From Closterium sp. Naga37s-1 (Eukaryota; Streptophyta; Zygnematophyceae; Desmidiales; Closteriaceae), in assembly GCA_947471745.1 (NCBI GenBank), contig CANJKZ010000724.1, forward strand, positions 2,960,501 to 3,024,500: 64,000 nucleotides of DNA, read 5' to 3'. Both the position numbers and the translations under genes were made by a program. The notes beneath the pieces are model-generated. The model had not been told where the DNA came from. It saw only the letters and a list, made by a program, of their open reading frames with translations, and ran no database searches. Shown one piece after another: positions 21,907 through 34,308 of the stretch. Numbering within the stretch: position 1 is the stretch's first letter; each line of letters starts with the position of its first letter.

Positions 21907-22146
21907 TGTTACAATATGGCATTCTTGAATAGGATTCTACCACTAACAAACCCTTAACGCAAAAGATGACTACAGTGAGGACGAAGGCCGAGTGACACAA
22001 ACAACTATCGAAGACGGTTGAAAGCAGAAAAGAAATCATGTGCATGTTTACCTTGACGCGCATTGTTAACGAACCGCACAATTGGTTCTCCCGATCTAGA
22101 TTAGCCCTATAGAGAATGAACCCCCTCGGAGTACATGGCTTGTTAT
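21907..22146 (+). repeat. C: start of 3' LTR
   Basis: TGTTACAATATGGC follows the purine tract GAAGGGGAG just as the LTR of L follows its own. About 240 bp are visible before element G begins with TGCGGAGAG at 22147. Confidence 0.55.
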
Positions 22147-23234
22147 TGCGGAGAGTCACTCTACAAGGTAGTGAGCTAGACTAGAGGGGGGGGGGGGGGG
22201 GGGGGGGGGTTGGCACGAAATACTAGGAGTGATTGCAGCTTTGCTTAGTTCCTTAGCGCTTGCACATTCATGGGAGAAATCTGCAAGAGTTTCACTAGGC
22301 AAGGATTGCATTTCAGAATGATTGAATAAGCAATAACAGAAATGACTACATCAGGCACCTATCTATTCTGCAGCTAGCCTGGTCGACTGGGCCAGAGTTG
22401 CGTAGAGGAGTTGGTCCACTGCCTGCCAGAGTTACGTAGAGGAGCCGCACCAGCACTGCAGAAACGCAGCCTGCCAACACAGCAGGTCGACGACGTGCCA
22501 ACGCTGCAGTAGAGGGCTGTCCAGAGTTCCACCCGTAGAAGGCAACAGCGCGCACGCTCACAGGTGCGCGCAGACGATTGGCCCGACTTGCATTGTTGTG
22601 CATCTGTTGGCTGTTGCCTGCGCTTGGCGAGGCGCATCGACTTCGGGATACCAGCCAGAAGTCGCCTTCGCCATCGCGACTTCGACGACATTCGCGTGCC
22701 TCCGCTGAACTCGCCGAGGAGGTTAACTGGTCGACCTGTTCGACCACCCAGTATTCTGGTCGGCTCCTCCATCGTCGACCACCGCTCCCGTCAGGGAACA
22801 CCCTGATCGATGGACCCCTCTGTCGACCAGCACTGTCAGCTGCTGTCGACAAGCTCACCTCGTCGATTGCTGCTCACATGTCCTACTCAGGTCGACGGAT
22901 TGCTCCGTCAACCTCCCAGTCGAACTGTTCCTCCTTGTTGATGGCCCACCCGTCGACCAGCCCAATCAGCTGCAAGGGTCCAGCACCCCTAGTCGATGGC
23001 TCCAGCCCCATGAGAGGCTTGTGCAGGTCGATGACCACCACGTCGACCTGCCCCATAGAAGAAGGCCGTTGAGCTCCCTGGTCGACGGCAACACCATAGT
23101 GATCCCCTGCAGCTCAACGAACCCTGTTGAGCAGCTTTCTCACTGCGATCGGTCGGGTGCTTCTTCCGTACATTTGACCAGGACGTCGGCCTCGCCCAAG
23201 AGAGAGCGGGGCCAACACTCCATTCTCGTTAACA
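22147..23234 (-). repeat. G: 3' LTR, 1088 bp
   Basis: On the minus strand it runs from TGTTAACGAGAATGG to GACTCTCCGCA. It contains many GTCGAC/CTCGAC words and a 24-base G run at 22186-22209 that is much shorter in the partner LTR. Confidence 0.75.
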
Positions 23235-23364
23235 CTCCCCTGCTGCGCTCGCGCTTAGGCTTCCCTGCCCACACGGCAGTACTCCACAGAGAAAACTCAT
23301 CCTCGGCGTGCACCCCACACACAACACGCCATCACCGCACCAGCCGTGCAGAAGGGCACGACAC

Positions 23365-26300
23365 CTACTGCTGCTGCTCATCGTCCCCGTTCTCGACGTT
23401 GGCCTGGTGCACTTGGCCGATTGTGACGAAGCACCGGTTGAAGGCCGGAAAATGCAGCCCCTTCGTCAGAAAGTCAGTCGGCTGCTCGGTGGCTGGGATA
23501 TATGTCAGCACGAACTTCTCGCGCCTCACCATGTGCTGCAGCCAGGCGTAGCGTTGCTCCTTGTGCTTGAGGTTGCCCGTCAGCCCCAAGCCCTCAGCGT
23601 CCATAATGGCCGACTTGTTGTCCACTCGGAAAACAGTCGGCTTCCCAGCGTCAAGTTGCTTGAACTCCGCAAGGAGGACGCGGAGTCGGCGAGCTGGTCG
23701 AGGACGGCGACGGTGCTGAGGAAAATCCTCAGCGTGACATAGCTGCTCACTGTCGAATACGTCTTGTCGTAGTCGGCGCCATACACCTGCGTGAAGCCCT
23801 TCACGACCAGCCTCGCCTTCTCGCGCTCGACGGCGTCCTCGATGCGGTACTTGTTTGTCAACACCCACCGGTTCTTCATGATGTTCACCCCGCGTGGGCA
23901 TTCGACCAGCTCCCAGGTGCCCATGCTGATCAGACTGCGGATCTCCTCGTCCATGGCGGCCTTCACTGCTTCGCCCTTCCAGCTCGCCAGCGCCTCCTTC
24001 ACCGTCATCGTTGCGATGTCCCAGCGATGTTCGGAGTCGGCATGCACGTCGGGGTCGAGCTCCGGCAGGTGTCGACGCACACCGATCTGCGACGGAAATG
24101 AGAGGAGAATAAGCAGGGGGAGGAGGAAGAACTTCCTCGACATCCTCATCACCAGGCTCGTCGACCTCGGCGAGTAGCAAGCCCATCGTCGTCGATGTGT
24201 CCGTCGGCGGGTGTGCCGGCGTCTGCCCCGACGCCGGCCCATCCTTCGCCTTCCACACCTCCTGCGACATCGTCTCGTAGAAATCACCTCGACCGACGTA
24301 ACCACCTTCTTGTCGATCAAGTCCAGCACCTCCCAACCCTTACTCTCTTGCGACATGCCCAGGTGAAGCCCCCAGCGAGCCTTCGGCGCCACCTTCCCAC
24401 CGTGCTGCTACTCGGGAACCATGAACTACACCATGCAGCCCCATACCCGCGCCAGCGTGAGGTCTGGTTTCTGGTTTCTTCCCAGTCAGGAGCTGGTTCG
24501 GCGTCGTCGACCTCTCCAAGCGATTGCGCACCCAGACGGCCTGTCGTAGGGTGAGGTGCCACCAGTGGTGCTGCACGCCCATGTGCAGCAGCATCGTCCG
24601 CACGGACTCAACGACCGTATGCATCTCCTGCTCAGCCATGCCGTTCTGGTACGAAGTATAAGGGCACGTCAGGTCGTGCACGATGCCCTTCCGGTTTACG
24701 AAGTTGGTGAACTCCTTCCCGAGGAACTCCCCTTCTCGGTCTGAGCGGAGCATCTGCACCGAATTCTTCCTCTGCCGCTCTATCAGCACCAACCACTGCT
24801 GAAACTCCCACAGCACGTCGCTCTTCTTAGCGACCGGCATCGCCCACACGAACCAAGTGTGACGATCTTTCAGCAGCAGGAAGTACAAGCTGCCATCCTT
24901 GGTAGCCACCCAGAATGGCCCGCACAAGTCATGTGCACGACAGCTAGTGCCTCCTCGGCGTCCGAGCCCTTGACGGGGAAGGTGTGCTGCGCCAGCTTTC
25001 CTCTGTCGCATGAGACACACGGTGGGTTCGCTCCGGTCGAGGGCTTGATGTCGAGCCCAGTAGCAACTTCATGCTTCGCTGAGCTCTTGAACTTGTCGAG
25101 GCCGACAAGCGCGAGCCTCGCGTGCCACCGATCAGGGGTCGACTTTTTCGCCGAGACGATTTTCGCAGAGCCACCACCTCGGTCGACGACGACCGCGTCG
25201 AGCAGGGGCGAAGGTCGGTGCAGAGGACTCGTCCGGTGTAGCGTGCTCGACCGAGCACTTCCCCCATCGCGGTGAAGAGCAGCATCTCGTCGCCGTCGCC
25301 CTGCACCTGCACTTTGCTATCCTTCAGCTGGCCAGCTGACAGCAGGTTCGCCTATACTCCTAGAACATAGAGGACGTCTGGGATGAGGACCTGCTTCCCA
25401 ACCTCCCCTTACAAAGCGACGGTTCTACGACCCTCGATAGGCTGCAACACCCCATTAAAGCCACGCACGTGCTTTACACTACCGCTCGGCGCCATGTCGA
25501 CGAAGACCGCCTTCATCCCCATCATGTGGTGAGAGCAACCGCTGTCGAGGAGCACCGCCATCGGGATTGCCTGCACAGGTGCCGCCACCACCTGGAAGTC
25601 GTCGCCAGACTCTGGAGCCAACGAAACTGTCAGCTCCACCACGCCGACCATCGAGCACGACGCCTCCCCGTCGCCTCGACCCTTGCCACTAGAGCTGTCG
25701 ATGCCTTCGTCGACAACGTCTTCTTCGACGTCTGCTTCTCCTTGCACAGCTTCTCATCTCGACGGGGGCGATGACTGGTCGACCGACCGCGACCTCCCTT
25801 GTTGTCCTCGTCGTTGTCGTCGCGGTCGGGGCACTCGTAGAAAAGGTGGTCGGGGTCGTGGCAGATCCAGCACTCCCGTCGTCGACCACCACCCCCACAG
25901 CCTTTGCCCCTTGTCGAACTCTTCTCATCGACGTCCTTCGTCGACCGCCCACCTCCGCTACCACCTCCGCTCGGCTTCCCGCGCTGCTCCTGCTGATGAT
26001 TCTGCTTCGTCAGTGCAGCGTAACTCGCCTGCAGAAGGAGCTCTGTGGGTTGCTCTGCCTCTTGCCAAGCTTCGTCTTGAATGACATAGCTGGTGAGGGA
26101 GTCCTCGTCGAGGGACTCACGCGAGCCGTTCACCATCATCATCCTCTTCATAAGGTTGTAGTTGCGTGGCAGGCCCTTGACGACGTGGTTGATGTAGGAC
26201 GCCGTTGAGTATTCGACGCCCACCATCCGCATCTCAGTCGGGATCTGTCGAGCACGGTTGCAGTAGTCCGTCGCCGACTCCTGCTCGCCCATCCGAATGT

Positions 26301-27030
26301 GTCATCTGCTCCTCCAGCTGTCCGGTGCACAGATCGTCCTTCGCCTGGTACGTCAACAAGATGAAGTGCCATGCTTGGTGGCCAGCATCCAGTCGCTCTC
26401 GACACGACCTGAGCGCCAGCTGCACCACCGGTGAGCAGCACCTCGAGATGACCAGGTGAGCAAGTGAGCAGCACAAAACTCCCCGCGCAGCTCGACATCA
26501 TCATTGGGTGGAACTGGCACGGTGCCGTTGGCAAAGCCTTTCAGCCCGGCGACCTGCAGCTGGCGTTTTATCGACTCTCTCTAGGTTATGAGGCCCCGTC
26601 GACCTTGCAGCGGTGTGACGGTGATCCTGTCCGGCGAAAACTTGAAGTAGCCATACGCCGGTGCAATCCCACCCGCCGTCACATGCGTCGTCGCCGAGAG
26701 CCCTCCACTGCTTCGTAGAGGAGAGCAACGTCGATCATCGACATCGGCACGCAAGCTGCCTGCAGCCGCCGTCGACCGCTGCACTCGTGCCTAGCTCCTG
26801 TCGACGCCACCGTCGACCTTGATCACCCCTCTCCGCTTCGTGCCTTTGCTGCCGCTGACGTGCACCATCGTCGACCTCGTCATCGCCACCACCTTCGTTT
26901 TGTACTTCGTATCGGTGGAGGAGATGTAGGACAGAAGGGTGCTCCATCGCCCACTACGGCCGGATGCCAAACTCGACGATCGCCTATGGGACCTTCCCGT
27001 ACTCGCGATCCTCAATGCGTTTCCGCGCAT
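23365..27030 (-). pseudogene. G: gag-pol remnant
   Basis: On the minus strand: gag fragments (about 26150-27030), a canonical zinc knuckle CWICHDPDHLFYEC (CX2CX4HX4C, about 25805-25850), a protease-like LLDSGCSHHM (about 25515-25560), integrase (FLLLKDRHTWFVWAM, LRSDREGEF, SYQNGMAEQ, about 24640-24900), reverse transcriptase (MDEEIRSLISMGTWELVE, about 23905-23960) and RNase H ending FRVDNKSAIM and TEQPTDFLTKGL (about 23440-23650). It is closely related to H. Badly broken throughout. Confidence 0.75.
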
Positions 27031-27188
27031 CAGCCAAGTGCGACTCCAAGGTGTCCTCTATCGTGCCGGCCGCTAGCAGGGTAGGCGTCGTGGTTGCACG
27101 TGCTGTCGGCCTACTAACGACTTAGTGGGTGCAAAAGTCGGCTCCTATCAAAAGGTAATCTGCAGGGCCATCCACGCTCACCGCACCA

Positions 27189-28073
27189 TGCAAAGAGTCA
27201 CTCTACAAGGTAGTGAGCTAGACTACCGGGGGGGGTGGTTGGCACGAATTACTAGGAGTGATCGTAGGTTTGCTAAGTTCCTTAGCGCTTGCACATTCAC
27301 GGGAGGAATCGGCAAGAGTTTCACTAGGCAAAAAATGCATTACATAATGATTGAACAAGCAATGACAAATATTATTACATCAAGCACCTAGCAACTCTGC
27401 AGCTTGCCTGGTCGACCGCCAGCACTGCTTGGTCGACCGCCTGCGAGCGTTGTGTAGAGGAGCCACGCCAACACTGCAGAACCGCGGCCTGCCAATACAG
27501 CATGTCGACGGCGTGCCAACGCTGTAGCAGAGGGGCTGTCCAGCGTTGCACCCGTAGAAGGCAGCAGTGCGCACCTTCGCAGATGCGCGCAGACGATTGG
27601 CCCAACTTGCATTGTTGTGCATCCGTCGGCTGTTGTCTGCGCCTGACGAGCCGCATCGACTTCGGGATACCAGTCTGAAGTCGCCTTCGCCATCGCGACT
27701 TTGACAACATTTGCGTGCCTCCGTTGAATTCGCCGAGGAGGCCTTGTCGACGTGGTCAACCACCCAGTGTTGTGGTCGACGCCTCCCTCGTCGACCACCA
27801 CTCCTGTCGTGGAACACCCTAGCCGACAGACCCCTCCCTCGACCAGCACTGTCAGCTGCTGTCGCCGAGCTCACCTCGTCGACTGCCGCTCACATGTCCT
27901 ACGCAGGTCGACGGATTGCTCCGTCGACCTCCCCGTCGAACTGCTCCTCCTGATTGACGGCTCCAGCCCCATGACAGACTTGTGCAGGTCGACGACCACC
28001 TCGTCGACTTGCCCTGTAGAAGAAGGCCGTCGAGCTCCCTGGTTGACGGCAACACCATAGTGATCCCCTGCAA
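27189..28073 (-). repeat. G: 5' LTR, visible part
   Basis: Starts TGCAAAGAGTCACTC on the plus strand and matches 22147 onward at most positions. Near 28073 the match to the left LTR stops at CCCTGCA and an LTR piece of opposite orientation begins. Confidence 0.7.
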
Positions 28074-28464
28074 CTGACTGGTCTGGGCGATGGATGGGTC
28101 GTTGACCAGGAGGGGCACTTCGACTGGGAGGTCGACGGAGCAGGTCGTCGACCTGCAGTTCGACCGGAAGCAGTCCGTCGACCTGCAGCGCGACCGGGAG
28201 CACTCCGTCAACCTGCAGCTCGACCGGGAGTAGTCTGTCGACATGCAATTCGACCGGGAGGTCGACGGAGCAGTCCTAACAAGTGAGCATCGGTCGACGA
28301 GGGGAGCTTGGCGACAACCGCTGATGGTTCTGGTCGACGGAAGGGGTCCGTCGACCAGGGGGTAGCTCGACGGGAGCTGTGGTCGACCAGAGGCACCTGG
28401 TGGTCGACCAGAGGGACCTGGTGGTCGACCGGAGGCACCTGGGGGTCGACCAGAGCGTCTGGGG
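28074..28464 (+). repeat. inverted fragment of a family 3 LTR
   Basis: It matches 34478-34893 of the H LTR in the plus orientation, including the GTCGACCTGCAG minisatellite, while the adjoining G LTR is in the minus orientation. The two meet at the shared word CTGCAACTGACTGG/CTGCA. It ends where the LTR of K begins (28465). Confidence 0.7.
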
Positions 28465-29340
28465 TGTTAGAGACTAAGGACGGAGTCTATGAAGATTAGG
28501 AGCCGAAATATCTCAAAATCGTTGGGCCTAGTTTCTGGGCTAGAAAAGTCGAGTTCACAAGAAACGCCGTCGACGGAAAGTTCACAATCAAAACTTCACC
28601 AAACCCAGATATGTTGTAGCCCTAGTCTGTGGCTACAATTCCCAATCTGAATCGTATCAAGAGGTGAAGTAAATCTCGACTTATCAATTTTGGCGCACAG
28701 GGGGGTATGCTGCCATGAGAACTTAACTCAATCACAAGAGTCTCACACAAGTTCACAATTACCACACAAGGAAGTAAGAGTAGCAATTAACCAGGTGGGA
28801 GGGAAGAGGAGGACGAGAGGGAAGGTCCCCAAGAAGTCCCCAACCAAGGAAACCCCATGCCACACAATTCCCCTCTCCATAGGCAACCCCACTTTCACTT
28901 TTGTCACTTTCCCAACCTCCACAATCCACCTCACCCAAGTTGGCCACACTTGCCAACCCAATTTGGTTTCTCCCAACTACTTGGCAGCATCTACAGTGAT
29001 GGGGACGAATTTCCCAACCCCCAAAATTCTGTACCCCATATTGAGTCAACCCCTCAACTTCCCATAGTCACCACAACCAAACATCAAAAGCATACGAACT
29101 TCAAACGTTCGTAACTTTCTTGTTCGTGCTCCGATTGAAGCGATGCTTGGCTCGTCGGAAAGCTCTTGAGCAGAGGAGTCACTTCAGATATCTGCTCAAG
29201 CCAAATAACATTCACACACACTCAGAAAAACCAAACCAGACAAGCACAAATTCTTGCACACGCTCACACCACTCATGCAACGCACGAACATATGATGGGA
29301 GGCAGACATACGTGAATGCAAATGATTGCATCACATAACA
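28465..29340 (-). repeat. K: 3' LTR, 876 bp
   Basis: On the plus strand it begins TGTTAGAGAC and ends CACATAACA, so the ends form an inverted TGTTA...TAACA. The minus-strand purine tract GAGGGGGAG adjoins the right end. No second copy is present, so the limits rest on these ends. Confidence 0.6.
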
Positions 29341-29538
29341 AACTCCCCCTCTGGCTGCCAACCATCATCCCACATGCCTCATCTCATGCATGCATACTCA
29401 ATGCACACGCATCCCAACAAGCTTCATTCACTTCTAACACTCATCCCAATGGACAGTCATCTCCTTCCAACATCACACTCTCAGCATCTCCATTTTGCTC
29501 AAGTCTGCAGACCCCTCTACAGCATTTCTCTCATGGCA

Positions 29539-30628
29539 CTATCCTCCACACCATCTCAACACAGCTCCATAACAGTAGGCTATCTCATTCTCATCCATCT
29601 GCTCAGCCACACTCCCAGCACGTACCACACTTGGCGTGCCACGGCTCGCATAGGTCAGCCTGGTAGGAGGGTGCACATCCCTCCTAGGACGGTCAGTCGG
29701 ACGTGCGGCACCTTGTGGAGCACCTTGCTGCTGCTGCTGCGGCTGCTGCTGCTGCTGCTGCTCCTCCACCTCGGGTTCTCCCCCATCCTCAGTCACCCCA
29801 GAAATCTCCTCCTCTGAGACAGTGACCTGCACTTGCCTCGAAGGCCGCTGCACCTCATCAGCCTCAATGATCAGCGGTGTAGTAGGAAGCTTTTGCTGCT
29901 GCTGCTTCCACTCCTTATAGTACAAGGACTCAAGGAACTTCACATCCCTTGACACAGTCATCTGCTGGCTGGTCAAGTCCCAAATCAGCCAGCCCTTGTG
30001 ATCCTTAGCAAGCCCCAAGTGCACACCCCATCTCCCAGAAGCTTCCAGTTTTCCCCTCTTCTCCTTAGGCACATGAAACACCACCATGCAGCCGAAGGCT
30101 CTCAGCATGTTGACTGCTGGTGCACTCTCATACCACTTGGTGTAGGGGACCCACTGCTTGTCCCCCACAGTCGCCAGCACCCTGTTCTTCACAAGGGCGA
30201 CTTGCCGCAGTGCAGTCACCTAAAACGGATCCGGCAGCCCTGCACGCCCAAGGAGAGTGCGAGCACCTTCCTGCAGGGTCCGGTTGAACCGCTCAGCCAC
30301 GCCGTTCTGCTGAGGGTTGTAGGGCACTGTGAGCTGATGCTGGATCCCCTTCTTCTTCAGCACTGCCTCAAACTCATTGCCAATGAACTCTCCTCCGTTG
30401 TCGGTGCGGATCACCTTCACCTTATGTCCGCTCTCCCTTTGAGCTCTCGGCATCCACTCCTTAAGAACAGCCGCTGCCACCTCCCCCTTGGTCTTGAGAG
30501 GGTACACCCACACCGCACGCGTGTGGTCGTCCACAATCGTCAAGAAGTAGCGGCTGCCCGAGAGAGAATTGGCCCTCGTAGGGCCCACCACATCCATGTG
30601 CACAAGCGCAAGTGGTGCCCACCACGAT
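29539..30628 (-). pseudogene. K: integrase and post-integrase remnant
   Basis: Minus strand: LALVHMDVVGP, YFLTIVDDHTRAVWVYPL, VIRTDNGGEFIGNEF and NPQQNGVAERFNRTL show the D,D,E integrase core of copia elements; FGCMVVFHVPKEKRGKL and WGVHLGLAKDHKGWLIWD follow as the usual post-integrase region. A Gln-rich run (about 29725-29765) comes from a GCT repeat. Fossil fragment. Confidence 0.75.
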
Positions 30629-33600
30629 CGACGGAGTGAAGCACGTACGTAGATTCAACGGGGCGCTGCAGCCTGTTCAGGGTCGCGGAACCGTCGTTCT
30701 ACAAGGGGAGGCCGGGAAGCAGGTCCTCATCCCCGACGGCTCTACGTTCCGGGCGTACAGGCAAACCTGCTGTCAGCTGGCCAACTGAAGGAGAGCGGAG
30801 TGCAGCTGCATGGCGACGGCGACGAGATGCTGCTCGTCGCCGCGACGGGGAGGTGCTTGGTCGAGCACGCTACACCGGACGTGTTCTCTGCACCGACCTT
30901 CGCCCCTGCTCGACGCATTCGCCATCGACCGAGGTGGTGGCTCTGCGGACGATCGTCTCGGCGACGAAGACAACCCCTGCCCTGTTGCATGCAAGGCTCG
31001 CGCACATCGGCGTTGACACGATCAAGAGCTCGGCAAAGTATGAAGTTGCTGTTGGGCTCAAAATCACGCCGTCGACCGGAGCAGACCCGCCGTGTGTCTC
31101 GTGTGTCGGCGGAAAGCTGGCGCGGCACACCTTCCCCGACAAGGGCTCGGACGCCGAGGAGGCACTGGCTGTCGTGCACATTGACTTGTGCGGGCCATTT
31201 TGGGTGGATGCCAAGGATGGCAGCTTGTACTTCCTGCTGCTAAAGGATCGCTATACTCAGTTTGTGTCGGTGATGCTGGTCGCCAAGAAGAGCGACGTGT
31301 TGCGGGAGTTCCAGAAGTGGCTGGTGCTGGTGGAACGACAGACGAAGAAGTCGATGCTGACGCTTCGCTCCGATCAAGGAGGGGAGTTCCTCGGGAAGGC
31401 GTTCACCAACTTCGTTGACGGGAAGGGTATCGTCCTCGACCTGACGTGCCCTTACACTCCGCAGCAAAACGGCATGGCGGAGCGGGAGATGCGTACGGTC
31501 GTCGAGTCCGTGCTGACGATGCTGCTGCATATGGGCGTGCAGCATCATTGGTGGCACGTTGCTCTTCGACAGGCTGTCTGGGTGCGCAACTGCTTGGAGC
31601 GGTCGACGACGCCGCCGGGGACGACTCCGTACCAGCTGCTGACTGGGACGAAGCCCGACCTCACGCTGGCGCGGGTGTAGGGCTGCATGGTGCAGTTCAT
31701 GGTTCCCGAGCAGCAGCGCGGTGGGAAGCTGGCGCCGAAGGCTCGTTGGGGACCTCACCTGGGTGTCTCGCAGGAGAGCAACGGCTGGGAGGTGCTCAAC
31801 CTGACCGACAACAAGTTGGTCACGTCGGTCGAGGTGATATTCTACGAGACGCTGTCGCTGGAGGTGTGGAAGGCGAAGTATGGGTCGGGGTCGGGGCAGA
31901 CGCAAACACACCCGCCGACAGACACCTCGACTGCGACGGCTCCACTGCTCGCCGAAGTCAACGAGCCATGTGATGAGGATGTTGTGTAGGTTCCTCCACC
32001 TCCCCCTGTTCTTGCTCCTCCCTCTCCCATCGCCGATCGGCCTGCTTCGACACCTGTGTCGGCCACCGGCGATGAGGGGAGCCTTGAGGCGTCGCCTGTG
32101 GCGCCGGCCAGTAGCATCACCGGCGGTCGACAAGGCGCCAAGCTCGTCGACCAGGATGGGAAGCCGTCGACGACAAGGGAGCACCAGACAGGGGAGCCGG
32201 TCGAACAGGAGGCAACAACAGGGGTATACTCGATAGGGGAGCAGCAGCCGGGGCGGTAGACAGGGGAGCTGTCGAAGTGAGCAGCAGGCGAGCAGCCGGT
32301 CGAAGGGTCGAAGGAGCTGGTCGACGACTAGGACGTCGACGAGGAGGGGAGAATTCGGCGGGTGAGGAGTCCACCGACAGCGACGTGGTGGAAGTGCCGA
32401 TCACGAAGCCTGAGCTGCGACGCTCAGGTCGAGCTCGACGACCACCAGAGCGGCTGAGCTTCCACGCCTGCCTACCGCCAGCTGCCTTCACCACGGTGTA
32501 CGACGAGGTCAACGACGACCTGTTGTACGACGACGTTGAGGAGGATGAAGACCTGTCGGAGCTCGACCCTGACGTGCATGCCGACCCCAAACACTGATGG
32601 GACATCGCCACGATGACGATGAAGGAGGCGCTGTCGAGCTGGAAGGGCGAGGCAGTGAAGGCCGCCATGGAAGAAGAGATCCGCAGCCTCATCGGCATGG
32701 GCACTTGGGAGCTGGTCGAACGCCCACGCGGAGTGAACATCATGAAGAACCGGTGGGTGTGGACGACCAAGTACCGCATCGACGACACCGTTGAGCGCGA
32801 GAAGGCGAGGCCGGTCGTGAAGGGCTTCACGCAAGTGTACGGTGCCGACTACGACGAGACGTACTCGCCGGTGAGCAGCTATGTCACGCTGAGGATCTTC
32901 CTCAGCATCGTCGCCGTTCTCGACCTCAACCTGATGCAGCTCGACATGAAGAACGCTTTCCTGCAGAGCAAGCTCGTCAGGGTGCTCTACATGTACCAGC
33001 CGGACTACTTCGACGATGGGACCGGCCGGGTGTGTAAGCTGTTGAAGAGCCTGTACAGGCTGAAGCACTAGCCGCTGCTGTGGTACAGGGCTCTCGACGG
33101 AGTGCTGCTGGGCGCTGTCTGGAAGAAGAGTCAGGTCGACGAGGCGCTCTACTTCAAGACCGGCGGCGATGGAGTGACCTGCTGGGTGCTGGTCTACGTC
33201 GACGACCTACTCGCCGCCACCAGCAGCACCGCGATGCTGAAGGAGCTGCTGGAGGCCGCCTTCAAGCTGCGTGAGATCTCGCCGGTGGTGAAGTACCTTG
33301 GGCTGGAGATCGTGCGCGACAGGCCGGCCAGGAAGCTGTGGCTGCACCAGCAGGGCTGCGCCGACAAGCTGCGCAGGCGCTTCATTGACGAGGAGTAGGG
33401 CGGTCGAGTCTCGAAGACGCCGGTCTCGGTCGACGCCTACGCTCAGCTGACGTTCGACGACGAGGAGGCTCAGGAGCACAAGGAGGAGGAGTACCGGCAG
33501 AAGGTCGGCAACGACGACGAGGCCGGACATCACGTTCGCCTGCAGCAAGCTGGGGAGCGGCCTCACGGTGAGGAGCGACTAGCATTGGCGCGAGGTTGAC

Positions 33601-34179
33601 CGCTGCCTCGCCTACCTCGCCGACACCCGCGACACCGCCCTGGAGTTCGGCGGTGGACCAGAATCGTTGGAACTGATCGGCTACGTCGATGCCGACGATG
33701 CGGGCGACAAGCAGAACAGGACGAGAACGAGAGGCTACGTGTTCGTCTACGGAGGGGCCGCCGTCACCTGGTCGAGCTCGCGCATCAAGTGCGCGACACT
33801 GTCGTCGACCGAGTAAGAGAACGTGGCAGCCACGGATGCAGGCAAGGAGGGGCGCCGACTTCGTTTCCTTCTTGCAGAATTCAAGCTGCTCGATGCTCGG
33901 AAGCCGACCATCCTCCGCGTCGACAACAAGTCGGCAATTACGGTCGCTGAGGGCTTGGGGCTGACGGGCAACCTCAAGCACATGGAGCGACGCTACGCCT
34001 GGCTGCAGCACATGGTGAGACGCGGGAAGTTCGTGCTGAAGTATATCCCGACCACCGAGCAGCCGGCGGACTTCCTTACGAAGGCGCTGCATTTTCCGGC
34101 TTTCAACCGATGCTCTGTCGCCATCGGCCAAGTTCGTCTGGCCGATGTCGGCGACGACGACGATGAGGTGCAGCAGTAG
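30629..34179 (+). pseudogene. H: pol remnant (integrase, reverse transcriptase, RNase H)
   Basis: Integrase: VVHIDLCGPFWV, YFLLLKDRYTQFVSV, LRSDQGGEF and PQQNGMAEREM (about 31170-31500), then the post-integrase LAPKARWGPHLGVSQ. Reverse transcriptase: MEEEIRSLIGMGTWELVE, VVKGFTQVYGADYDETYSPV, LDMKNAFLQ and LVYVDDLLAAT (about 32670-33225). RNase H: LRVDNKSAITVAEGL and TEQPADFLTKALHFP (about 33920-34100). Fossil with many breaks. Confidence 0.78.
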
Positions 34180-34308
34180 GTGCCGTACCCTTATGCACGG
34201 CTAGTGCGGTGACGGCGTGCTATGTGAGGGGTGCACACCGAGGACGAGTTTTCTCCGTGGATTACTGCCATATGGGCTGGAGGCCCAAGCGTGAGCGCAT
34301 CAGGGGAG

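Larger units (their letters stand above)
3130..22146 (+). mobile_element. relic C: old, split family 2-like Ty1/copia element
   Basis: Pieces: an uncertain 5' region (3130-4045), integrase (5495-6000), the end of integrase, reverse transcriptase and RNase H (19649-21900), a purine tract GAAGGGGAG, and the start of a 3' LTR (21907-22146) where G is inserted. It has been interrupted by the miniature element, F and E. Protein and purine tract resemble L more than family 1. It is much decayed, with many breaks in addition to the insertions, and is the oldest layer of this part of the window. Its 5' LTR is not identified, so the left limit is a guess. Confidence 0.65.
22147..28073 (-). mobile_element. 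element G: family 3 Ty1/copia element with long GTCGAC-rich LTRs
   Basis: Minus-strand element inserted in the 3' LTR of relic C. The left (3') LTR is 22147-23234, preceded on the minus strand by the purine tract CAGGGGAG. The coding remnant covers about 23365-27030. The right (5') LTR starts at 27189, but its far end is not reached: at about 28073 the sequence switches to an inverted family 3 LTR piece. The sequence next to the right LTR on the minus strand, TGGTGCGGTGAGCG, may be a primer site for a tRNA other than initiator Met. It is badly broken, with many breaks. LTRs are visibly diverged (roughly 85-90% by eye), so G is older than the family 1 copies. Confidence 0.75.
28465..30628 (-). 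mobile_element. element K: fragment of a family 4 Ty1/copia element
   Basis: Parts seen on the minus strand: part of integrase, the region after integrase, a purine tract (AGAGGGGGAG, 29343-29354 region) and an 876-bp 3' LTR (28465-29340). The remaining parts are not present, so it is a broken fragment. Its right limit, where H starts in the opposite orientation, is near 30628 and approximate. Its proteins differ clearly from families 1-3. Confidence 0.7.
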
